Notes: generated by a model from the sequence alone, not told the origin. 64,000 nt of DNA from Streptomyces sp. cf386 (GCF_900103585.1 NZ_FNHV01000014.1:124001-188000), one strand, 5' to 3'. Counted from the first letter of the stretch, positions 54,825 to 63,800 are shown. Translations and numbers: made by a program.

Positions 54825-56245
54825 CCCCGGTTACCTCCCTTGAATCCCGTGATCGCAGTGGCTTCGGTGATCGCAGTGGCTTCGGTGTCGCTGTGCAGCA
54901 GGTCGAGCGTGAGCGCGGCGGTCCAGCCGAAGCCGGTGGCTCCGCAGGCCTCGCCGGTGTACGGGTCGACGTACTCGGCGAAGTCGGAAGATTGCGCGAT
55001 GTCCAGGAACGCCTCGCGGAGCGCGTCGGCCCGCTGGTGTTCCCCCTGTGTCCGCAACCCCCGCTCCAGTAGCCAGCTCGTGTTGAACCAAGCTGGGCCG
55101 CGCCAGTAGCGGTGCGGATCGAAGGCCTCGCCGAGGAGGTCGTACGACGGCACGAGGCGGGTCGAGTCGCCGAGGCCGAAGTGCTTGGACGTCGTCGTCC
55201 GCACCAAGGCGGAGGAGATGTCCCGCGGCAGACCTGGCAGCAGCAGCGGGATCAGGCCCGAGACGCTGCGCTCGGGCACGAGTGCCCCGCCGCGCACGTC
55301 GCGGCAGAAGAACATCCCCTCCGCCGGGTCCCACATCCGCTCGATCAGCGCCGCCGTCAGCCGCTCGGCGCGCGCCTGCCGGGCCGTCCCCGTCGCCCCC
55401 AGCTCCCGCGCGATCCGGGCCAGCGCGTGCTCGGAGGCGATGAGCAGGGCGTTGAAGGAGGGGTCCTCGACCGCGAAGTCCCCGGCCCCGTCGGCATACC
55501 CGCCGTCCCGGTACTCCGTCGCCAGCCGCACATACCGCCCGTAGTCCAGATCCGTCGGCCGGTCCTCGGCCGCCCCGTGGTCGAGGTCGGCGCGGCGGAA
55601 GGTCCGGGCCGGGGCGGGCGTGATGCGGGCGAGGGGGGCGTCCCAGCAGGGGCTGTTGTCCATACCCTGTTCCCAGGGGTGCACGACGGACGCCAGGCCG
55701 CCTCCGCCGAGGTCGCGCCGGTGCAGCAGATAGCGGTGCCAGGCGGCCAGGCGGGGATACACCCGGGTGAGGAAGCCGCGCGCCCGGGACAGCCCGGGGT
55801 CGGCGCGGTGCACCAGCCAGGCCGCCAGCGCGTGCACCGGTGGCTGCACGATGCCGGAGGTCTGTACGGTGCGCGGGGCGCCCGCAGCGCGCCCCGCGGT
55901 CGAGGAGCGCCAGAAGTCAGGGCTCGGGAAGTAGGCGTCGAGCGGCACGGAGGGGTTGAAGACGATGTGCGGGACGCGCCCGTCACCCCACTGGGCGTCG
56001 AGCAGTGTCTCCAGTTCCGTCTGGGCCCGTAACGGCGAGAGGTGCCTCAGGCCGATCGCGATGAACGCCGAGTCCCAGGACCACTGGTGCGGATACAGGC
56101 TGCGCGAGGGGACGGTCGAGGTGCCGGTCCAGTTGGTCTCCAGGACCTGTGCGGCCCTGACGTGCGGCGAATCCGCCGCAGGGGGCGGATCGTATGCGAT
56201 GTCACGCTCCGTGGGACGGGCTGTGAGCTGGGCAGTGCGATCCAC
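54821..56245 (-). CDS. MGH1-like (GH63/GH37-type) glycosidase
   Basis: A 474-residue cytoplasmic (alpha/alpha)6-barrel enzyme. Motifs: SLYPHQWSWDSAFIAIGLRH near residue 50, WEQGMDNSPCWD around 170, and RYWRGPAWFNTSWLLERG near 385. These are like mannosylglycerate hydrolase/MGH1 and trehalase-type proteins; the exact sugar is not shown. The GTG at 56245 has GGGGAG upstream. It is co-translated with the following debranching enzyme. The end of the gene carries a precise 18-bp tandem duplication. A ROK regulator is divergent. Confidence 0.85.
   Translation of the reverse strand: MDRTAQLTARPTERDIAYDPPPAADSPHVRAAQVLETNWTGTSTVPSRSLYPHQWSWDSAFIAIGLRHLSPLRAQTELETLLDAQWGDGRVPHIVFNPSVPLDAYFPSPDFWRSSTAGRAAGAPRTVQTSGIVQPPVHALAAWLVHRADPGLSRARGFLTRVYPRLAAWHRYLLHRRDLGGGGLASVVHPWEQGMDNSPCWDAPLARITPAPARTFRRADLDHGAAEDRPTDLDYGRYVRLATEYRDGGYADGAGDFAVEDPSFNALLIASEHALARIARELGATGTARQARAERLTAALIERMWDPAEGMFFCRDVRGGALVPERSVSGLIPLLLPGLPRDISSALVRTTTSKHFGLGDSTRLVPSYDLLGEAFDPHRYWRGPAWFNTSWLLERGLRTQGEHQRADALREAFLDIAQSSDFAEYVDPYTGEACGATGFGWTAALTLDLLHSDTEATAITEATAITGFKGGNRG
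54849..54884. repeat. 18-bp in-frame tandem duplication near a gene end
   Basis: GTGATCGCAGTGGCTTCG occurs at 54849-54866 and 54867-54884. On the minus strand it doubles a six-residue stretch (ATAITE) near the C-terminus of the glycosidase. Being in frame, it changes only the length of the tail. Confidence 0.8.
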
Positions 56246-56291
56246 TCGGGGCTCCCCGAAAGACGTTCGGCCGACCGGTTCGGTCGTGGCT

Positions 56292-56321
56292 ACCGTAGGG
56301 TTACGTCTATTTAACACGCAA
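56292..56321 (-). promoter_or_regulatory. Promoter of the glycosidase operon
   Basis: On the minus strand, TTGCGT (56316-56321) and TACGGT (56292-56297) are 18 nt apart. They lie 47 bp or more before the GTG at 56245. Weak AACTC/GAGTT arms at 56322-56344 are the only symmetric element seen for the divergent ROK regulator to use. Confidence 0.5.
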
Positions 56322-56365
56322 AACTCAATATGTAATGCAGAGTTGAGAAACACAAGGGGGTGCGC

Positions 56366-57595
56366 ATGACCGGTCAGCCGGGACGGACGGGCAGGGCGAC
56401 CAAGAGCGGGAGTCAGGCGGGCGTCGGCGATCTGCTCGCACTCGTGCGCAGCGGGCGCGCCACCACGCGCGGCGCCCTCCAACAGGCCACCGGGCTGTCC
56501 CGTGCGACCGTCGGCCAGCGTCTCGACCGTCTCTTCCGGGCCGGCTGGCTGCGCGAGGGCGCCGGCGGTCCCGTGGACTCCCCGCTGGGCGGCCGCCCCT
56601 CCATCACCCTGGAGTTCGACGGCGAGCACGCGGTCGTCCTCGCCGCCGACCTCGACACCCGGCACGCGCGCGCCGCGGTCCTCACCCTGACGGGCGAGAT
56701 CCTCGCCGAGCACGGCGGCGCGGCGGCCCTCGCGGACGGGCCGGACGTGGTGCTGGGCGAGCTGGGGCGCTGGTTCGCCGAGCTGCTGGAGAAGGCCGGG
56801 CGCCGGGCCGACGAGGTGTGCGGGATCGGGCTCGCGGTGCCGGGGCCGGTGGACAACGAGACCGGCCGGGTCGTCCAGCCGCCGATCATGCCGGGCTGGG
56901 ACGGCTACGACATAAGAGGGCGGCTGGCCAGAGCCTTCAGCGAGCACACCGGTGCCGCCTCGGTGCCGGTCCTCGTCGACAACGACGCCAACCTCATGGC
57001 GTACGGCGAACAGCGCACCGGATACCCGCACTGCTCGGCGTTCGTGCTGGTCAAGGTGTCCACCGGGATCGGCGCGGGGGTCGTCGTGGACGGCTCCGTG
57101 TATCGCGGCATCGACGGCGGCGCGGGCGACATCGGGCACATCCGGGTGGGCGCCGACGCGCTGTGCCGGTGCGGTTCGTACGGCTGTCTTGCCGCCGTCG
57201 CGAGTGGCGGTGCGGTGGCGCGGCGGCTGGCCGAGGACGGGGTGCCGGCGGCCTCCGGATCGGATGTGCGGGATCTGCTGGCGTCGGGGCATCCGGGGGC
57301 GGCGGCGCTGGCGCGGGAGGCCGGGCGGCAGGTCGGGGACGTACTGGCGACCGTCGTGACGCTCCTCAACCCCGGGGTGCTGATGATCGCCGGGGATCTG
57401 GCCGGGACGCCGTTCCTCACCGGCGTACGGGAGTTGCTGTACCAGCGGGCGCTGCCGCGCTCCACCGCTCATCTGGAGGTCGTGACCTCACGGCTGGGCG
57501 AGCGGGCCGGGCTGGTGGGGGCCGGGGCGCTGGTCGTGGAGCATCTGTACGCGCCGGAGCGGGTGGCGCAGCGGCTGCTGGCGCTCGGCGTGTAA
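56366..57595 (+). CDS. ROK-family transcriptional regulator
   Basis: A 409-residue regulator with an N-terminal winged helix (ATTRGALQQATGLSRATVGQ) and a sugar-kinase-like ROK domain. GLAVPGPVDNETG, VLVDNDANLMAYGEQR and VKVSTGIGAGVVVDG are the sugar and phosphate sites. The zinc motif is GHIRVGADALCRCGSYGCL; the Glu that usually follows GCxE is Ala here, so kinase activity is unlikely. It probably represses the divergent glycosidase operon and responds to its sugar. ATG 56366 has AAGGGGG upstream; GTG 56360 is too close to it. Confidence 0.9.
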   Translation: MTGQPGRTGRATKSGSQAGVGDLLALVRSGRATTRGALQQATGLSRATVGQRLDRLFRAGWLREGAGGPVDSPLGGRPSITLEFDGEHAVVLAADLDTRHARAAVLTLTGEILAEHGGAAALADGPDVVLGELGRWFAELLEKAGRRADEVCGIGLAVPGPVDNETGRVVQPPIMPGWDGYDIRGRLARAFSEHTGAASVPVLVDNDANLMAYGEQRTGYPHCSAFVLVKVSTGIGAGVVVDGSVYRGIDGGAGDIGHIRVGADALCRCGSYGCLAAVASGGAVARRLAEDGVPAASGSDVRDLLASGHPGAAALAREAGRQVGDVLATVVTLLNPGVLMIAGDLAGTPFLTGVRELLYQRALPRSTAHLEVVTSRLGERAGLVGAGALVVEHLYAPERVAQRLLALGV

Positions 57596-58001
57596 CCAGG
57601 ACGTTTCGGCCAGGTAGCACGTCCGCATGGTGGAAATCCCCTGGCTGTGGCAGCGTGATTCTCGCCACCCTTGATAAGGGTTGCGCTCAGATGAGCGGAT
57701 CTTGAGCGGTTGCACTTCTCCAAGGGGTGGCACTCGGTGCCACCCCTTGATCGTTCATCGATCGAAATCAAACGTGCGGTAAGGCTGCTCATCTGAGCGA
57801 AAATCCGCACCTGTGGGCGCTCTTGCGTTCAAGAAGTGAAAACATCCGGCCGTCGGGGCTTGCCAAGCTTTGACTTTCGATCCACTGGCGGACGGGTGGT
57901 TACAGGCGCATGACGCGTGAGTAGACGTACCCAGGCGCCTTCGATCTGGGTATGTTCCTCGCCGTCAGGGCAGCCACCGCGTCCTCGAGGGAGTCGAGAC
58001 C
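57596..58001. other. Gene-free region between ROK regulator and ppdK
   Basis: About 405 nt without a convincing gene. It holds a terminator at 57721-57749 and two palindromic 12-mers, GCTCAGATGAGC (57685-57696) and GCTCATCTGAGC (57787-57798), which are reverse complements of each other. A -10-like TATGTT occurs near 57953 with a weak -35 (TACCCA) 17 nt upstream; this may serve ppdK. Confidence 0.5.
57721..57749 (+). terminator. Terminator after the ROK gene
   Basis: CAAGGGGTGGCAC and GTGCCACCCCTTG are perfect 13-bp arms around a TCG loop. A short GATCG follows; no U-tract. Confidence 0.75.
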
Positions 58002-60722
58002 GTGTCGGAAAACAAAGAACCCCACGTAGCGAAGTTCGTTTACGACTTCACCGAGGGAAACAAGGACCTCAAGGACCTCTTGGGTGGCAAGGGTGCCAAC
58101 CTCGCCGAGATGACCAACCTGGGACTCCCCGTTCCCCCTGGCTTCACGATCACGACGGAAGCCTGCAAGGTCTACCTCGACAGCGGCGAGGAGCCGGCGG
58201 CACTGCGTGACGAGGTGAGTGCGCACCTCGACGCTCTTGAGGCTCGGATGGGCAAGAAGCTCGGCCAGCCCGACAACCCGCTCCTCGTCTCGGTCCGCTC
58301 CGGCGCGAAGTTCTCCATGCCCGGCATGATGGACACGGTTCTGAACATCGGCCTCTCCGACAAGTCGGTGAAGGGCCTGGCGGACCAGGCGGGCGACGAG
58401 CGCTTCGCCTGGGACTCCTACCGCCGCCTCATCCAGATGTTCGGCAAGACCGTCCTCGGCGTCGACGGCGAGCTCTTCGAGGACGCCCTCGACAAGGCCA
58501 AGGAGACCAAGAAGGTCACGGTCGACACCGACCTCGAGGCCGCCGACCTGAAGAAGCTGGTCACCGCCTTCAAGAAGATCGTCAAGAAGGAAGCCGGCCG
58601 GGACTTCCCGCAGGACCCGCGCGAGCAGATGGACCTCGCCATCGAGGCGGTCTTCAACTCCTGGAACACCGACCGCGCCAAGCTGTACCGCCGCCAGGAG
58701 CGCATCCCCGGCGACCTCGGCACGGCCGTCAACGTCTGCTCCATGGTCTTCGGCAACCTGGGTCCGGACTCGGGTACGGGCGTGGCGTTCACGCGTGACC
58801 CCGCCTCCGGCCACCAGGGCGTCTACGGCGACTACCTCCAGAACGCCCAGGGCGAGGACGTGGTCGCGGGTATCCGCAACACCGTGCCGCTCGCGGAGCT
58901 GGAGACGATCGACAAGAAGTCGTACGACCAGCTGATGCAGATCATGGAGACGCTGGAGAACCACTACAAGGACCTCTGCGACATCGAGTTCACCATCGAG
59001 CGCGGACAGCTGTGGATGCTGCAGACGCGTGTCGGCAAGCGCACGGCGGGTGCTGCCTTCCGTATCGCCACGCAGCTCGTGGACCAGGGCCTCATCGACG
59101 AGGCGGAGGCGCTGCAGCGCGTCAACGGCGCCCAGCTCGCCCAGCTGATGTTCCCGAAGTTCGACGATGAGGCGAAGGTCGAGCAGGTCGGCCGGGGCAT
59201 CGCGGCCTCGCCCGGTGCGGCGGTCGGCAAGGCGGTCTTCGACTCGTACACCGCGGTGAAGTGGTCGCGCTCCGGCGAGAAGGTCATCCTGGTCCGCCGG
59301 GAGACCAACCCCGACGACCTGGACGGCATGATCGCCGCCGAGGGCATCCTGACCAGCCGTGGCGGCAAGACCTCCCACGCGGCCGTGGTCGCGCGCGGCA
59401 TGGGCAAGACCTGTGTCTGCGGCGCCGAGGAGCTCGAGGTCGACACCAAGCGGCGCCGGATGACGGTGCCGGGCGGGCACGTGGTGGAGGAGGGCGACCT
59501 CATCTCCATCGACGGCTCCAGCGGCAAGGTGTACCTCGGTGAGGTGCCGGTGGTCCCGTCCCCGGTCGTGGAGTACTTCGAGGGCCGGATGCACGCGGGC
59601 GCCCAGGACGCCGACGAGCTGGTCGAGGCCGTGCACCGGATCATGGCCTTCGCCGACCGCAAGCGCCGGCTGCGGGTGCGCGCCAACGCGGACAACGCCG
59701 AGGACGCGCTGCGCGCCCGTCGCTTCGGCGCGCAGGGCATCGGCCTGTGCCGTACCGAGCACATGTTCCTCGGTGACCGCCGAGAGCTGGTCGAGCGCCT
59801 CATCCTGGCGCACACGGAGGAGGAGCGCGAGGAGAGCCTGAAGGCGCTGCTCCCGCTCCAGAAGCAGGACTTCGTCGAGCTGTTCTCGGCGATGGACGGC
59901 CTGCCGGTGACGATCCGTCTGCTGGACCCGCCGCTGCACGAGTTCCTGCCCGACATCACCGAGCTGTCGGTCCGCGTGGCGCTCGCCGAGTCCCGTCAGG
60001 AGCCGCACGAGAACGAGCTGCGGCTGCTCCAGGCGGTGCACCGGCTGCACGAGCAGAACCCGATGCTGGGCCTGCGTGGCGTACGCCTCGGCCTGGTCAT
60101 CCCCGGTCTGTTCACGATGCAGGTCCGGGCCATCGCCGAGGCCGCGGCCGAGCGCAAGAACGCCAAGGCCGACCCGCGCGCCGAGATCATGATCCCGCTC
60201 GTCGGCACGGTCCAGGAGCTGGAGATCGTCCGCGAGGAGGCCGACCAGGTCATCGCGGAGGTCGAGGCGGCGACGGGTACGAAGCTGAAGCTCTCGATCG
60301 GCACGATGATCGAGCTCCCGCGTGCGGCCCTCACGGCCGGACAGATCGCGGAGGCGGCGGAGTTCTTCTCCTTCGGCACGAACGACCTCACCCAGACCGT
60401 GTGGGGCTTCAGCCGGGACGACGTGGAGGCCTCGTTCTTCACGGCCTACCTGGAGAAGGGCATCTTCGGCGTCTCCCCGTTCGAGACGATCGACAGGGAT
60501 GGCGTGGGCTCGCTCGTCGCGTCCGCGGCGGCGGCGGGGCGCGCGACCCGGCCCGATCTGAAGCTCGGCGTCTGCGGCGAGCACGGCGGTGACCCGGAGT
60601 CCGTCCACTTCTTCCACGAGGTCGGACTCGACTACGTCTCCTGCTCGCCGTTCCGGATTCCGGTGGCGCGACTGGAGGCGGGGCGCGCGGCCACGCAGTC
60701 GGAGGGCAGCGACCACCGGTAG
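58002..60722 (+). CDS. ppdK: Pyruvate, phosphate dikinase
   Basis: A 906-residue enzyme that interconverts pyruvate, ATP and phosphate with PEP, AMP and pyrophosphate; full length for the family. The N-terminal ATP-grasp starts LLGGKGANLAEMTNLGLPVPPG. The phosphohistidine is His459 in TSRGGKTSHAAVVARGMG. The PEP-binding barrel contains GIGLCRTEHMF and ends with the catalytic cysteine in CGEHGGDPES (Cys858). GAGGGAG lies about 10 nt before the GTG. It stands alone, with a terminator behind it. Confidence 0.97.
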   Translation: MSENKEPHVAKFVYDFTEGNKDLKDLLGGKGANLAEMTNLGLPVPPGFTITTEACKVYLDSGEEPAALRDEVSAHLDALEARMGKKLGQPDNPLLVSVRSGAKFSMPGMMDTVLNIGLSDKSVKGLADQAGDERFAWDSYRRLIQMFGKTVLGVDGELFEDALDKAKETKKVTVDTDLEAADLKKLVTAFKKIVKKEAGRDFPQDPREQMDLAIEAVFNSWNTDRAKLYRRQERIPGDLGTAVNVCSMVFGNLGPDSGTGVAFTRDPASGHQGVYGDYLQNAQGEDVVAGIRNTVPLAELETIDKKSYDQLMQIMETLENHYKDLCDIEFTIERGQLWMLQTRVGKRTAGAAFRIATQLVDQGLIDEAEALQRVNGAQLAQLMFPKFDDEAKVEQVGRGIAASPGAAVGKAVFDSYTAVKWSRSGEKVILVRRETNPDDLDGMIAAEGILTSRGGKTSHAAVVARGMGKTCVCGAEELEVDTKRRRMTVPGGHVVEEGDLISIDGSSGKVYLGEVPVVPSPVVEYFEGRMHAGAQDADELVEAVHRIMAFADRKRRLRVRANADNAEDALRARRFGAQGIGLCRTEHMFLGDRRELVERLILAHTEEEREESLKALLPLQKQDFVELFSAMDGLPVTIRLLDPPLHEFLPDITELSVRVALAESRQEPHENELRLLQAVHRLHEQNPMLGLRGVRLGLVIPGLFTMQVRAIAEAAAERKNAKADPRAEIMIPLVGTVQELEIVREEADQVIAEVEAATGTKLKLSIGTMIELPRAALTAGQIAEAAEFFSFGTNDLTQTVWGFSRDDVEASFFTAYLEKGIFGVSPFETIDRDGVGSLVASAAAAGRATRPDLKLGVCGEHGGDPESVHFFHEVGLDYVSCSPFRIPVARLEAGRAATQSEGSDHR

Positions 60723-60804
60723 GCCTTACGGCCACTGCGACTCCGGAGCCGTCGTCCGTCCCCGACCCTCAGTACCGATGGGCGGCGGTTCCGGTGCACG
60801 AAGA

Positions 60805-60840
60805 GAGAGGGCGGTACCCGTGCGGGGGTGCCGCCCTCTC
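60805..60840 (+). terminator. Terminator after ppdK
   Basis: GAGAGGGCGG (60805-60814) and CCGCCCTCTC (60831-60840) pair, with partial pairing of the TACCC/GGGTG segments inside. It lies 82 nt after the ppdK stop and before the lectin gene. Confidence 0.75.
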
Positions 60841-60920
60841 GCGCATCATCTGCATCCTGGCTATTGTCATGCACTCGCTCACATCCGGACGTACCGGTGT
60901 TTGCCGGGCGAGGGGGTCTC

Positions 60921-61382
60921 ATGATGTGGAAGAGGCTGGCCGTGACCGTTGCGGCCGTCGGGATGACGATCGGGCTGAACGTGACGCCGGCGAGTGCGGC
61001 GGCTTCGACGTCGGCGTTCGAGGGCATGCCGGACACGGGGAACTGTCTGGACTTCCGGGCGGACTTCGGGCCGTACGTGACCGACTGTAATTACGGCGAC
61101 TACCAGTCGTGGTACTGGGACAACGGCATCGCGTACACGGCGCTGCGGCAGAAGGCGACGGGGCTGTGCCTGACGGCGCGGAACGGGCTGATCGCGATGA
61201 AGGAGTGCCAGGCCGCCGATGATGCGGCGTACTGGTCGGTGCAGAAGAACGACACCGTGGGTGCGCTGATCAAGAACTCGGTGACGGGCACGTGCCTGGC
61301 CAGGAACGCGAACGACCGGGTGCAGCTGTCGACGTGCACGGGTGGGCCTTCGCAGCGGTGGTGGATCTGGTACCTCGCCTAG
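60921..61382 (+). CDS. Secreted small ricin-type beta-trefoil lectin-like protein
   Basis: A 153-residue protein with a Sec signal (about 1-28, ending PASA). The mature part has one beta-trefoil-like domain: CLDFRADFGPYVTDC, YTALRQKATGLCLTAR, NSVTGTCLARNANDR and a final CTGGPSQRWWIW that carries the QxW motif. Such domains bind galactose or xylose polymers. There is no catalytic module, so it may be a stand-alone carbohydrate-binding protein. AGGGGG precedes ATG 60921. Confidence 0.82.
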   Translation: MMWKRLAVTVAAVGMTIGLNVTPASAAASTSAFEGMPDTGNCLDFRADFGPYVTDCNYGDYQSWYWDNGIAYTALRQKATGLCLTARNGLIAMKECQAADDAAYWSVQKNDTVGALIKNSVTGTCLARNANDRVQLSTCTGGPSQRWWIWYLA

Positions 61383-61408
61383 CCGGGCCCCATGACGCGT
61401 GGGTATGA

Positions 61409-61445
61409 GAATGGCCGACTTCCCGGCTCGGGGAGCCGGCCATTC
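61409..61445 (+). terminator. Hairpin terminator after the lectin gene
   Basis: GAATGGCCG (61409-61417) and CGGCCATTC (61437-61445) form a 9-bp stem with a further inner TCCC/GGGGA pairing. Confidence 0.7.
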
Positions 61446-61708
61446 GCCGTGTGCGGGGGTGCCGCCTTCTGGCCCGTTCCGGTGGCCGTCACCAGCAGTG
61501 ATGTGTTGCGGGCCACGGTGTCCGGTGCGACCGTGTTCGAGGGGGTCGTGCCGTGGGCCCGAGAAGGGACGCCCTTGCAGGCAACGGCATTTCGCGTCGA
61601 TCCACGACCGAACCTCACTCCACATTCCCGGTTCCCGGCTACCTGCCGCGCCGTGCATCGACGTGCGTCCGAACAACGGGGGGAAGCACACAGAAAGCGG
61701 GAAATTCA
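61446..61708. other. Gene-free stretch before the subtilase
   Basis: About 263 nt (326 nt including the terminator) without a gene. I see no clear -35/-10 pair, repeat or RNA fold in it. It should contain the promoter of the protease operon. Confidence 0.5.
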
Positions 61709-63043
61709 ATGGCGAACGGACCCATGGACAGGCGCGCCTCCGACGGGCAGCCCAACCGGCCCAACACTCCCGTCACCGGCCAGGGTGCGGAGTACACCGG
61801 TCGGTACGTGGTCCTGCTCGAACCGGGCAACCAGGAGAGCGGACTGAGCGCACTGCGTTCCTCCGCCGACATCGCGTCCGTCGAACGAGTCCGCGGAACC
61901 GACGTCGGGCACGTCTCCGAACTGCTGGAACGCCCCGACGTCTCGGTGTACTTCGAGGAACTCGGCGCCGCCGTGGTCGAGGTGCGGCCCGATCAGCGCC
62001 ACGCGCTGGTGACCACGGCCGAGGCCGAGTCGACGATCATCGCGGCGGAGCCGGAGCGCATGGTGTACGCCATGCCGATCACCGCCCCGACGCAGGCGCC
62101 GACCGAGTTCTTCCCGGCGTACCGCAGCGACGAGGACGTGGTCGCCCGTCACTCCAGGGCAGAGATGGCCGCCGCCCACGGGCCGGCCCCGGACGAACAC
62201 AGCTTCACCTGGGGCCTGCAGGCGATCCGGGCCAACCTGTCCCACCTGACCGGACGCGGCGTGAAGGTCGCCGTCCTCGACACCGGCGTGGACACCGACC
62301 ACCCGGACCTCGTCGGCTGCATCGAGGAGACGATGTCCTTCGTGCTCGGCGAGACGGTCGAGGACGTCCAGGGCCACGGCAGCCACTGCATAGGCACCGT
62401 GGCCGGCCCGAACAAGCCGCAGCAGGGTCCCCGCTACGGCGTGGCCTGCGACGCCCGGATCCTCGCCGGGAAGGTCCTCAACAACCGGGGCCGCGGCGCC
62501 GACGGCCAGATCCTGGCGGGCATTTCCTGGGCCATCGCCCGGGGTGCGCGGGTGATCTCCATGTCGCTCGGTGCTCCGGTCCAGGTCGGCGAGCTCTTCC
62601 CGCAGACGTACGAGATCCTCGCCCAGCGCGCATTGGCGCTCGGGACGGTGATCGTCGCCGCGGCGGGCAACGAGAGCAACCGGCCGCCGAGCATCAAGCC
62701 CGTCGGCCGGCCCGCCAACTGTCCCTCCATCCTCGCGGTGGGCGCGCTCGACAGGTCACTCACGCCGTCGTTCTTCTCCAACGGCGGCATCAACGGCCAG
62801 GGCGGCGAGATCAACATCGCCGCGCCCGGCCGGGACGTGCGCTCGGCGGCCCCCGGCGGCGGGTACGACGACATGAGCGGTACGAGCATGGCCACGCCGC
62901 ATGTCGCGGGTGTCCTCGCGATGATCGCCGAGGCGAACCCCCACGCCTCCGCGGCCGACCTCAAGGCCGCCCTGCTGTCCGGCGCGTTCCCGCTGTCCCA
63001 GCCCGTCAGGGACGTCGGCTCGGGCCTGCTCCAGGCCCCGTGA
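61709..63043 (+). CDS. S8 subtilisin-like serine protease without signal peptide
   Basis: A 444-residue subtilase. The catalytic triad is Asp in VAVLDTGVDTDHPDL, His in GHGSHCIGTVAG and Ser in MSGTSMATPHVAG; the oxyanion Asn is in VAAAGNESN. Residues 1-170 are a long N-terminal region with no hydrophobic signal; its first part (RYVVLLEPGNQESGL, SIIAAEPERM-like ending) resembles an I9-type pro-domain. The lack of a signal points to a cytoplasmic or non-classically exported enzyme. The stop overlaps the next gene by 4 nt; that gene encodes an I9-like protein. Confidence 0.88.
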   Translation: MANGPMDRRASDGQPNRPNTPVTGQGAEYTGRYVVLLEPGNQESGLSALRSSADIASVERVRGTDVGHVSELLERPDVSVYFEELGAAVVEVRPDQRHALVTTAEAESTIIAAEPERMVYAMPITAPTQAPTEFFPAYRSDEDVVARHSRAEMAAAHGPAPDEHSFTWGLQAIRANLSHLTGRGVKVAVLDTGVDTDHPDLVGCIEETMSFVLGETVEDVQGHGSHCIGTVAGPNKPQQGPRYGVACDARILAGKVLNNRGRGADGQILAGISWAIARGARVISMSLGAPVQVGELFPQTYEILAQRALALGTVIVAAAGNESNRPPSIKPVGRPANCPSILAVGALDRSLTPSFFSNGGINGQGGEINIAAPGRDVRSAAPGGGYDDMSGTSMATPHVAGVLAMIAEANPHASAADLKAALLSGAFPLSQPVRDVGSGLLQAP

Positions 63044-63288
63044 GCGAGTCGTCCGCGTCCGCGCCGGTCGGGGTCATCCTCGCGGTCGACCCCGGCCGGT
63101 TCGCGGACATCGTCGACGCCCTGCGGCGCAAGGGCCTGACGGTCACAGCCGAGCAGCCCCTCCTCGGCACGCTCTCCGGCACCGTCGCGGAGGACCGGAT
63201 ACCGGCCCTGGAGGCGGTCGACGGCGTCGATTCCGTCGACCGGGAACTCACCTTCCGCCTTCCCCCGCCCGACTCCCCGATCCAGTGA
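63040..63288 (+). CDS. Stand-alone I9-like protease inhibitor/propeptide
   Basis: An 82-residue protein with the ferredoxin-like pattern of inhibitor I9/subtilisin propeptides: GVILAVDPGRFADIVDALRR, GTLSGTVAEDRIPALEAVDG, then VDSVDRELTFRLPPP. It starts within the protease stop (GTGA overlap), so the two are made together. By analogy it should bind the partner protease as an inhibitor or folding helper in trans. There is no signal peptide, matching the protease. Confidence 0.78.
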   Translation: MSESSASAPVGVILAVDPGRFADIVDALRRKGLTVTAEQPLLGTLSGTVAEDRIPALEAVDGVDSVDRELTFRLPPPDSPIQ

Positions 63289-63329
63289 GCCCGACCCACG
63301 CCCCGGTCATCCGGCCCGGGGCGTGGCCG

Positions 63330-63800
63330 CTACTCGCAGGCCACCCCGTCCCCGTCACGGTCGAGGTGGCGGCCGTAGCCGGGATCACCGGCGTACACCG
63401 GCGCGGCGCCGGCGGCACGAGCGGCGTCGCAGTTGTCGTAGAAGACATCGCTGCCGGACGAGTCACCGCCACCGCTGTCGGAGCCGCTGTCCGCCGCGGG
63501 CTCCACCGTGACGGTGGCGGTGACCTTGACCGTCTTTGTGGCCGTCACGGTCGGAGCCGGTTCGGGTTCTTCCGCCGGGGCCGTCATGGTCGCCGTCACG
63601 GTGACCGTGGGACCCGGCGAGGCCGCCGTCGGCTGCGCTTCGGAGTTCTTCGAGCCCTGGTCGGAACCGCTCGCGGCGAAGCCGAGGAAGAAGGCCAGCC
63701 CGAGCGCGGGAAGCAGGTAGCGCTTGCGCGCCCATCGGGGCGCCGGGCGGAACGGCGGCGGCTGCTGCGGCACATGTGGTGCGGTGTCCGGATTGGGCAT
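63330..63800 (-). CDS. Membrane-anchored excalibur (calcium-binding) domain protein
   Basis: A 156-residue protein: Pro-rich cytoplasmic N-terminus (about 1-27), one TM helix (about 28-46), a long Thr/Val/Pro and Ser/Gly linker, and a C-terminal excalibur domain (FYDNCDAARAAGAAPVYAGD, then HLDRDGDGVACE). The DxDxDG loop binds calcium, and two cysteines bridge. Such proteins are common on the actinobacterial surface; the role is unknown. Confidence 0.88.
   Translation of the reverse strand: MPNPDTAPHVPQQPPPFRPAPRWARKRYLLPALGLAFFLGFAASGSDQGSKNSEAQPTAASPGPTVTVTATMTAPAEEPEPAPTVTATKTVKVTATVTVEPAADSGSDSGGGDSSGSDVFYDNCDAARAAGAAPVYAGDPGYGRHLDRDGDGVACE

Noticed and set aside
56366..57595. ROK sugar kinase (for example NanK)
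   Set aside because: It has an N-terminal DNA-binding domain and lacks the Glu of the zinc motif, so it is a regulator and does not supply the missing ManNAc kinase.
57900..60716. Long antisense frame opposite ppdK
   Set aside because: The product is low-complexity (His/Arg/Asp/Val-rich), and ppdK on the other strand is complete with all catalytic motifs.
61709..63043. Secreted subtilisin with a signal peptide from an upstream start at 61553
   Set aside because: The extra 52 residues are Arg/Thr-rich without a hydrophobic core and have no ribosome site.
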